This document shows positions 1 to 4,292 of a DNA stretch of 5,834 nt, in pieces. The stretch is from positions 1 to 5,834 of the forward strand of contig JASHVU010000061.1 of the NCBI GenBank assembly GCA_030044455.1, in the 5' to 3' direction. The notes below the pieces were generated by a model, which was not told the DNA's origin, searched no databases, and saw only the letters and a list, made by a program, of their open reading frames with translations. The translations under genes were made by a program, and so were the position numbers. The stretch comes from Acidobacteriaceae bacterium (GTDB lineage: Bacteria; Acidobacteriota; Terriglobia; Terriglobales; Acidobacteriaceae). Within the stretch, counting starts at the first letter, position 1. Each line of letters opens with the position of its first letter.

Positions 1-207
1 CCGCAAAGATATGGATTTCTGTAGGACGTATTCACGATATTGCAAAAATGGATCAATATCCCATCAGAAACAGATCAGAATTTGCAATGTGGGATGGAAT
101 CGGGGAACAGGAATGCCCCCTCACCTCTTCTTTGGAATCGCCGCTTTCGGGTGGCCGAAGAGAGTCTGCGCAGGTCGTGTGCAAGGGGGTGCGGTATTCT
201 CCTCTGC
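1..207. other. Leader region without a recognised gene
   Basis: All three plus-strand frames were read. Frame 1 closes at 22-24. Frames 2 and 3 stay open but give no recognisable protein. The only structure seen is an 8-bp inverted repeat, ATTGCAAA (39-46) and TTTGCAAT (81-88), too short and widely spaced to call. The rlmH promoter presumably lies here, but no convincing -35/-10 pair was found. Confidence 0.5.
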
Positions 208-654
208 ATGCAGTTGACCCTGGCTCATATAGGTTCGCTGGCGCGGCGCAAGGACGAATTCGAGGCCTTGACCCAGGACTATCTGGAGCGCTGCTCAGCA
301 TACCTTACCTGCCGCGCACAGGCATTCAAAACCGAGGCGGCGTTGCGGGAATGGGTTGGCAAACAGAAGGGACGCACTGCTGCAGTGACGGTGCTGCTTG
401 ACGGCCGCGGAAAGCAGATGTCGTCGGAAGCCATGGCCGCGTGGCTCGGCCGGCACCGCGATAATGGCACGCAGCACCTGGTCTTTGCCGTCGGTCCCGC
501 GGATGGCTGGGCGGAAGACTCGCGTAAAAGTGCATCGATGCTGCTTTCGCTGGGCCCCATGACTCTGGCTCATGCGCTGGCGCGGCTGGTGATTGCCGAA
601 CAGATCTACCGGGCGTTCACGATCCTCGCCGGACATCCGTACCATCGACAGTGA
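208..654 (+). CDS. rlmH: 23S rRNA (pseudouridine1915-N3)-methyltransferase RlmH
   Basis: RlmH is a cytoplasmic SPOUT-class, SAM-dependent enzyme that methylates N3 of the pseudouridine at position 1915 in helix 69 of 23S rRNA. The 148-residue product is close to the usual 155-160. Seen in sequence: an N-terminus starting MQLTLAHIG, an LDGRGK motif (64-69), the SAM-binding loop region FAVGPADG (93-100), and the C-terminal signature with MTLAHALAR (118-126), EQIYRA (131-136) and GHPYHR (142-147). The frame is open further upstream to base 40, but the family N-terminus matches the ATG at 208, so that start was chosen. Its ribosome site is weak: an AGGGGG lies at 184-189, too far away. The SAM loop reads VGPADG where many members have GG, which is a mild variation. 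The stop is followed after 5 bases by the heptamer array. No rsfS or nadD, frequent neighbours in other phyla, is visible upstream. The identification is firm. Confidence 0.95.
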   Translation: MQLTLAHIGSLARRKDEFEALTQDYLERCSAYLTCRAQAFKTEAALREWVGKQKGRTAAVTVLLDGRGKQMSSEAMAAWLGRHRDNGTQHLVFAVGPADGWAEDSRKSASMLLSLGPMTLAHALARLVIAEQIYRAFTILAGHPYHRQ

Positions 655-659
655 ATCGG

Positions 660-736
660 GGTCAGGGGTCAGGGGTCAGGGGTCAGGGGTCAGGTGTCAG
701 GTGTCAGGTTTCAGGTTTCAGGTTTCAGGTGCCAGA
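660..736 (+). repeat. Left heptamer tandem array (NNTCAGG x10 plus one degenerate unit)
   Basis: Units in order are GGTCAGG five times (660-694), TGTCAGG twice (695-708), TTTCAGG three times (709-729), then the degenerate TGCCAGA (730-736). Variants are grouped in blocks rather than mixed, which fits expansion by slippage or unequal exchange. Because 7 is not a multiple of 3, the array cycles through all frames; it has no plus-strand stop in any of them. The start of the array is uncertain by a base or two. Confidence 0.97.
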
Positions 737-741
737 AAGGA
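736..741 (+). promoter_or_regulatory. Ribosome binding site for the four-helix-bundle gene
   Basis: AAAGGA lies 10 bases before the in-frame TTG at 752, immediately after the last heptamer. It supports the TTG start over the far-upstream ATG at 593 inside rlmH and over the internal ATG at 791. Confidence 0.6.
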
Positions 742-751
742 AAATCATAGG

Positions 752-1147
752 TTGCGCTCGTTTCGAGAATTACAAGTCTGGCAGAAGTCAATGCAATTGG
801 CGATTATCGTCTATCGTCTGACTCAGGGATTCCCCCGCGAAGAGGTTTATGGATTCTCGAGTCAGATGCGGCGAGCGGCAGTAGCCATCCCAAGCAACAT
901 CGCTGAGGGGCATGGTAGGTTAAACCTTGCGGAATACAGACAATTTCTCGGGATTGCACGCGGCTCGAACTTCGAGCTTCAAACGCAACTCGAGATCGCG
1001 CGGTCGCTAGGCATGGGTGATTCCAAGCAGTGCGAAGACGCGCTAGCTTTATCGCACGAAATTGGCAAGATGCTTTATTCGATGGTTACCAAGTTGAGCT
1101 CTCCGGCTTCAGCACGAACATCCCGAAACCTGACACCTGAAACCTGA
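752..1147 (+). CDS. Four-helix-bundle protein of the S23 / rRNA intervening-sequence (IVP, Avd-like) family
   Basis: The product is 131 residues from a TTG start chosen for its spacing to AAAGGA and because family members begin with a short 'FRxLxVWQ' segment, here FRELQVWQK (4-12). Other hallmarks seen: QMRRAAVAIPSNIAEG (38-53), EYRQFL (61-66), and ARGSNFELQTQLEIA (69-83), followed by a last amphipathic helix. Family knowledge: these small, basic helical proteins occur as ORFs in 23S rRNA intervening sequences, as free-standing genes, and as Avd accessory proteins of diversity-generating retroelements, where Avd forms a pentamer that binds the reverse transcriptase and nucleic acid. The role of free-standing copies is not established. 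The last six residues before the TGA (126-131) and the TGA itself are encoded by the right heptamer array, so the tail is repeat-derived. By eye, codon use is less GC-biased than in cobO, consistent with acquisition. No enzymatic motif is seen. Confidence 0.88.
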   Translation: MRSFRELQVWQKSMQLAIIVYRLTQGFPREEVYGFSSQMRRAAVAIPSNIAEGHGRLNLAEYRQFLGIARGSNFELQTQLEIARSLGMGDSKQCEDALALSHEIGKMLYSMVTKLSSPASARTSRNLTPET

Positions 1148-1153
1148 CCCCTG
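1122..1153 (-). repeat. Right heptamer array, inverted relative to the left array
   Basis: Plus-strand units are CCCGAAA (1122-1128, one mismatch), CCTGACA (1129-1135), CCTGAAA (1136-1142), CCTGACC (1143-1149) and a partial CCTG (1150-1153). Read on the minus strand these are the same GGTCAGG, TTTCAGG and TGTCAGG variants as the left array, with GGTCAGG outermost in both arms. It contains TGA at 1131, 1138 and 1145, one in each plus-strand frame. Confidence 0.95.
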
Positions 1154-1155
1154 TT

Positions 1156-1692
1156 ATGACCGACACTCGTCGTGGACTGATCCTGATCAATACCGGCCCG
1201 GGCAAAGGCAAGACGACCGCCGCTCTGGGCACGGCTCTGCGCGCAGTCGGCAATGGCATGCGTGTGCTGGTGCTGCAGTTTCTGAAAGGTTCGTGGCATT
1301 ACGGCGAGCTCGACGCGGTTGCAACCTTCGGGCAGAACTTTCAAATGAAGCAGATGGGCCGCGGATTTGTGAAGGTGGGCGGCGCCGAAACCGATCCTGA
1401 AGACATCAGGCTTGTGGAGGCTGCATGGGTTGAGGCGCGCGAGGCCATTGAATCGGGCGAGTGGGAGATGGTGGTGCTGGATGAGATCAACTACGCCATC
1501 AGCTATGGCATGCTCGACCCCGCGCAGGTAGCCGAAGCGCTAAGGAATAAACCCGAGATGGTGCACGTGATCCTGACTGGGCGCAATGCGCACCCGCTGC
1601 TGGTGGAGCTGGCGGACACGGTGACCGAAATGCGCGAGGTGAAGCACGCTTATCAAAAAGGAATCCTGGCGCAGCGCGGGATCGAATACTGA
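1156..1692 (+). CDS. cobO: Corrinoid (cob(I)alamin) adenosyltransferase, CobO/BtuR/CobA type
   Basis: The enzyme transfers the 5'-deoxyadenosyl group from ATP to cob(I)alamin or cobinamide, giving the coenzyme form of B12 in the cytoplasm (EC 2.5.1.17). The 178-residue product has an N-terminal P-loop, TGPGKGKTTAALG (13-25), of the family's modified type. It also has a Walker-B-like VVLDEIN (106-112), the LTGRNAHPLLVELADTVTEM block (140-159) and the C-terminal HAYQKGILAQRGIEY (164-178), which matches the family's 'KGIxAQxGIE' ending. The ATG at 1156 puts the P-loop at the normal distance. There is no Shine-Dalgarno in front of it: the upstream bases are the pyrimidine-rich right heptamer array, whose TGA lies 8 nt before the ATG. 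Translational coupling is therefore possible. No other cobalamin genes are in the window, so the gene may serve salvage as well as synthesis. Identification is firm; cobO versus btuR naming is convention. Confidence 0.95.
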   Translation: MTDTRRGLILINTGPGKGKTTAALGTALRAVGNGMRVLVLQFLKGSWHYGELDAVATFGQNFQMKQMGRGFVKVGGAETDPEDIRLVEAAWVEAREAIESGEWEMVVLDEINYAISYGMLDPAQVAEALRNKPEMVHVILTGRNAHPLLVELADTVTEMREVKHAYQKGILAQRGIEY

Positions 1693-1756
1693 GTCGATCG
1701 CGAGGATTGGGACAAAGCGCGTGCATCCGCCTCGGCGGTTGGCGCAATTGAATTAC

Positions 1757-1763
1757 GGGAAGG
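1757..1763 (+). promoter_or_regulatory. Ribosome binding site of the cupin gene
   Basis: GGGAAGG lies 9 bases before the GTG at 1773. This is the best Shine-Dalgarno match on the plus strand here and decides the GTG start. Confidence 0.65.
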
Positions 1764-1772
1764 CGTGAAAGC

Positions 1773-2150
1773 GTGGCGAAGTGCACACATTATCGCTGGG
1801 CCGAAATTCAGCCCGAAGCAATGAATCCGCTGGTGGACCGGCAGTATCTGACTGGTGTCAATACGATGCTGGCGCGCATTGAGTTGAAGAAGGGCGCGCA
1901 CGTTCCCCGGCATCAGCACTTCCATGAGCAGATGAGCCATGTGGTGAAAGGCGCGCTCAAGTTCGTGCTCGAAGAGGGCGAGGTGATGGTGCGGGAAGGC
2001 GACGTTCTCGCGATTCCGCCGAACGCACCGCACGAGGTGTTTGCGGTTGAGGATTCGGTGGCGCTGGATATCTTCAATCCGCCGCGGCAGGACTGGATCG
2101 ATGGTGATGATGCGTATTTGCGCGGCGCACCCGAAACGCAGGTGAAGTGA
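1773..2150 (+). CDS. Single-domain cupin, KdgF-like
   Basis: This is a 125-residue one-domain cupin, starting at GTG behind a good ribosome site. Cupin motif 1 is GAHVPRHQHFHEQMSHVVKG (41-60), with candidate metal ligands H47, H49 and Q53 (E52 adjacent). Motif 2 follows a glycine-rich turn and reads EGDVLAIPPNAPHEV (75-89), with H87 as the fourth ligand. The His-X-His, then Gln, then His set and the ending FNPPRQDWI (101-109) resemble KdgF-type cupins, which linearise 4,5-unsaturated uronates from pectin or alginate breakdown. That substrate is inference: no pectinase, lyase or kdu/kdg genes are nearby, and small cupins are functionally diverse. It lies 80 bases after cobO in the same direction and could be co-transcribed. 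Its end faces the membrane protein gene, with 46 bases between the stop codons and no strong terminator. Likely cytoplasmic, with no signal peptide. Confidence 0.85.
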   Translation: MAKCTHYRWAEIQPEAMNPLVDRQYLTGVNTMLARIELKKGAHVPRHQHFHEQMSHVVKGALKFVLEEGEVMVREGDVLAIPPNAPHEVFAVEDSVALDIFNPPRQDWIDGDDAYLRGAPETQVK

Positions 2151-2196
2151 TCAACTGCCGCTATTCCGGCTGGTTTGACCGCAGCGATCGGCGGCT

Positions 2197-3072
2197 CTAG
2201 TCGGGCTGGACGCGGCTCACAGCCTCGGCGAGAATCAGCGCCGTGCCGGCGAAGAGCAGCGTATCGAAAATGTAGTCGAGCGCTTCGACCATCGGGTCGG
2301 TTCCATGAGCCGGTCCCAGCAAGGGCAGATAGACTGCGACTACCCCAATGGCAATGGCGACGCCGAGCCACGCTCCCGCCTTCTTCGCCCATCGATTCAA
2401 AGCAATCAACGCGCCGCACACCAACAGGAATGCGCCGATGGCGTATCCCCACAGGCGCGCTGCCGGCTCCCATGCGGGTGTGATTTTTTCCAATGGCACT
2501 CCGGGCAGGAATTCGGGATGCAACAGAGTTTCAACGCCGTAGAAGACCGCGACCAGGCCGAAAATGGTGCGGCAGATGGCAATCATTCGCGATTTGCCTC
2601 GAGTCAGGGCGCACATGCTGACGCTCAGCGCGATCAAGCCGCTGCCGAATGAGATTTCGCGGACAAAGAGCGCAGCGCCAAAGCGATCATGCAGCATCGT
2701 GGTTATGGAGGGAAGATCCATCATGGCAACGAAAGCCCAAAACATGCCGCCGCAGAGCAGACTTGACCAGCGCACAGCCCGGTCGAAGATGAGGCTGAGC
2801 GCAGTGGCGAAGAGTGCGAAGCCGACCAGATAAACCCAGAACAACGGGAACGGCATGTATTTGGGAACCAGCGGCACCAGCGCATGAGGTGCGGCCAGGT
2901 GTTGGGCGCCGAAGGTGGCCAGCGGCGCCGCAACAAAAACACGCCCCAGCGCGACGGCGCGGTCAGCGAGCGAGCCACCCGACAATTTGCGGCGGCAGGT
3001 AACGAGGCCGGCCGCAACAAAAACCAGGCCGGCGGCGCTCATCGAAATCACTAGGGGCGAATTCTCAGTCAT
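2197..3072 (-). CDS. Polytopic membrane protein with two DoxX-like halves
   Basis: The product is 291 residues and very hydrophobic, with about nine likely membrane segments, near residues 8-25, 38-58, 75-95, 102-120, 139-157, 163-185, 206-225, 233-252 and 267-286. After the first segment it looks like a duplicated four-segment unit. GRVFVAAPLATFGAQHLAAP and a following VPKYMPFPLFWVYLVG (about 43-84) correspond in pattern to CRTIFGLVAVFYGVETLLHP and a following WEPAARLWGYAIG (about 167-213). This is the DoxX/DoxD-like fold style; no catalytic residues are recognised and the function is unknown. The ATG at 3072 was chosen because GGAAGGA stands 7 bases before it. An in-frame ATG at 3117 would add 15 polar residues and has no better site. 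The gene is transcribed away from accD and towards the cupin gene. It is not obviously linked in function to either. Confidence 0.8.
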   Translation of the reverse strand: MTENSPLVISMSAAGLVFVAAGLVTCRRKLSGGSLADRAVALGRVFVAAPLATFGAQHLAAPHALVPLVPKYMPFPLFWVYLVGFALFATALSLIFDRAVRWSSLLCGGMFWAFVAMMDLPSITTMLHDRFGAALFVREISFGSGLIALSVSMCALTRGKSRMIAICRTIFGLVAVFYGVETLLHPEFLPGVPLEKITPAWEPAARLWGYAIGAFLLVCGALIALNRWAKKAGAWLGVAIAIGVVAVYLPLLGPAHGTDPMVEALDYIFDTLLFAGTALILAEAVSRVQPD

Positions 3073-3079
3073 CGAACCA

Positions 3080-3086
3080 TCCTTCC
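3080..3086 (-). promoter_or_regulatory. Ribosome binding site of the membrane protein gene
   Basis: On the minus strand the bases read GGAAGGA, 7 bases before the ATG at 3072. This fixes the start over the upstream in-frame ATG at 3117. Confidence 0.7.
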
Positions 3087-3131
3087 GATCAGGGTTGCGA
3101 AGGCTTCCGAAAAGCAAGAACGCATTCTTCC

Positions 3132-3159
3132 CTTATAACCAAACAAAAGGGGAACGCAA
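3132..3159 (-). promoter_or_regulatory. Possible sigma70-type promoter for the membrane protein gene
   Basis: On the minus strand, TTGCGT (3159-3154) is followed after 16 bases by TATAAG (3137-3132), about 60 bases before the start codon. The -10 match is good and the -35 is poor. It lies in the AT-richer part of the divergent region 3073-3310, which otherwise holds no gene. The call is by eye only. Confidence 0.3.
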
Positions 3160-3294
3160 TAGCCAATTGTTTCTGCGAATAGGAGTTTTGCGCTGGCCGC
3201 TTGTGAAATTCCGGAAGGTTTCGATCAAGCCTTTTCCTGGACTTCGTCCTTGTCTAAGGTCCTTTCGTGCAGACGGGATGAGGCGCCCGCCATT

Positions 3295-3300
3295 TACAAT
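3295..3300 (+). promoter_or_regulatory. Possible -10 element close to the accD start
   Basis: TACAAT matches the TATAAT consensus at five of six positions and lies 10 bases before the accD ATG. Transcription would begin around 3307, giving a nearly leaderless message, which would fit the missing Shine-Dalgarno. No good -35 element is visible at 16-18 bases, so this is tentative. Confidence 0.25.
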
Positions 3301-3310
3301 TGGTTTCGGT

Positions 3311-4210
3311 ATGTCGTGGTTTAAGCGCGAAGACGGCGAGTTCGAATCCGAGCCGGGCCCAGGTAACAATGGCGAGGGCTCGGCCAAGAACGTGCGCACC
3401 GAGGGGTTGTGGATCAAGTGTCCGGGATGCCGAGCCACGATCTTCAAGGCCGACCTCGAGGCGAATCTGCATGTTTGCCCCAAGTGCCAGCACCACTTCA
3501 AACTGAGCGCACGGGCGCGGGTCGAACAGCTTCTCGAGCCGGGATACGAGCTGGTCGACACCGGGCTCAAGTCGACCGATCCTTTGAGCTTTACCGACGT
3601 GAAGCCTTACAAGCAGCGTTTGCGTGCGGCCCAGGAGCAGACCGGGCTCAACGACGCAATCTTGAGCGCTGTGGGTCAACTGGGGCCGCATCCGGTGGTG
3701 TTGTGCGCAATGGAATATGCGTTTGCCGGCGGCTCGATGGGCGCCGTGGTGGGCGAGACGATTGCGCGCGCGGTAGATCGAGCGCGGGAGTCACGCAAGC
3801 CGTTAATCATTGTTTCGGTCTCGGGCGGCGCGCGCATGCAGGAAGGCATTGTGAGCCTGATGCAGATGGCCAAGATTTCAACGGCGCTGGCGCAGCTCGA
3901 CGATGCCAGAGTGCCCTACATCTGCGTGCTCGCCGACCCAACCACCGGCGGCGTAACTGCGAGCTTCGCCATGCTGGGCGATCTGAACATCGCCGAGCCG
4001 GGCGCACTGATTGGCTTCGCGGGACCACGCGTCATCGAGCAGACCATCCGTCAGAAATTGCCCGAAGGATTCCAGCGCGCTGAGTTCCTGCTCGAGAAAG
4101 GATTTCTCGATGCGGTGGTGCATCGCAAGGACCTGAAGGCTTACCTGATCAGGGCACTTGATTTCATGAAGCCCTTAGAGCCGGATCAGGCCGCGAAGCA
4201 AAACTGCTGA
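3311..4210 (+). CDS. accD: Acetyl-CoA carboxylase carboxyltransferase subunit beta
   Basis: AccD pairs with AccA to move the carboxyl group from carboxybiotin on AccB to acetyl-CoA, giving malonyl-CoA, the committed step of fatty-acid synthesis. The 299-residue product is close to the E. coli length (about 304). Seen: a zinc ribbon C37-X2-C40, X15, C56-X2-C59; then the crotonase-like carboxyltransferase fold with GGSMGAVVGE (140-149), SGGARMQEG (171-179), DPTTGGVTASFAMLGD (209-224) and GFAGPRVIEQT (235-245). The frame is open far upstream, but family members begin 'M(S/A)WF', matching the ATG at 3311 (MSWFKRED). An in-frame ATG at 3278 would add 11 residues. Neither start has a convincing Shine-Dalgarno. 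Residues 9-27 form an acidic, glycine-rich linker before the zinc ribbon. accA is not adjacent, which is common. A strong hairpin terminator follows 32 bases after the stop, so this looks like a single-gene transcript. Confidence 0.97.
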   Translation: MSWFKREDGEFESEPGPGNNGEGSAKNVRTEGLWIKCPGCRATIFKADLEANLHVCPKCQHHFKLSARARVEQLLEPGYELVDTGLKSTDPLSFTDVKPYKQRLRAAQEQTGLNDAILSAVGQLGPHPVVLCAMEYAFAGGSMGAVVGETIARAVDRARESRKPLIIVSVSGGARMQEGIVSLMQMAKISTALAQLDDARVPYICVLADPTTGGVTASFAMLGDLNIAEPGALIGFAGPRVIEQTIRQKLPEGFQRAEFLLEKGFLDAVVHRKDLKAYLIRALDFMKPLEPDQAAKQNC

Positions 4211-4242
4211 ACACAGGCCGGCACAAGTCAGGAATGCAAAAC

Positions 4243-4270
4243 AAAAGCCTCGGCGCGCACCGAGGCTTTT
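4243..4270. terminator. Bidirectional intrinsic terminator between accD and the TonB receptor gene
   Basis: A perfect 11-bp inverted repeat, AAAAGCCTCGG and CCGAGGCTTTT, with a 6-base loop (CGCGCA). The GC-rich stem is flanked by A on one side and T on the other, so a U-run follows the hairpin in both directions. It lies 32 bases after the accD stop and 22 bases after the receptor stop on the opposite strand, and can end both convergent transcripts. Confidence 0.93.
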
Positions 4271-4292
4271 GGTATTGATTCAAATCAAAGGG

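Larger units (their letters stand above)
660..1153 (+). mobile_element. Putative cassette: four-helix-bundle gene between inverted heptamer arrays
   Basis: This is a compact unit of about 494 bp. Left arm: ten head-to-tail 7-bp units of NNTCAGG type (660-729) plus a degenerate unit. Core: an S23-family four-helix-bundle gene. Right arm: the same unit variants in inverted orientation (1122-1153). The longest perfect inverted match seen is 14 bp, 718-731 against 1134-1147. The unit begins 5 bases after the rlmH stop and ends 2 bases before the cobO start. No target-site duplication is evident, and no transposase, recombinase or reverse transcriptase is in the window. Calling it mobile is inference from boundaries and symmetry. 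The alternative is a local tandem-repeat expansion around a resident gene. Confidence 0.55.

Noticed and set aside
39..88. 8-bp inverted repeat ATTGCAAA / TTTGCAAT as an operator
   Set aside because: The half-sites are 34 bases apart and there is no supporting promoter. Chance is likely.
11..401. Open frames upstream of and overlapping rlmH
   Set aside because: Their translations show no recognisable family, and frame 3 overlaps the well-supported rlmH frame.
660..736. CRISPR array or replication iterons
   Set aside because: The units are 7 bp with no spacers and no cas genes. No replication initiator is near, and the array has an inverted partner around one gene.
660..1153. Complete diversity-generating retroelement
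   Set aside because: The Avd-like protein prompted a look for a reverse transcriptase, template/variable repeat pair and a lectin-type target. None is in the window.
660..1153. rRNA intervening sequence
   Set aside because: The family is known from 23S rRNA insertions, but the flanks here are protein genes (rlmH and cobO), not rRNA.
2151..2196. Terminator between the convergent cupin and membrane protein genes
   Set aside because: Only a 5-bp GCCGC/GCGGC match with a loop of about 29 bases and no T-run.
3133..3691. Minus-strand open frames over the accD 5' region
   Set aside because: They lie antisense to the conserved zinc-ribbon and linker of accD and look like GC-rich shadow frames.
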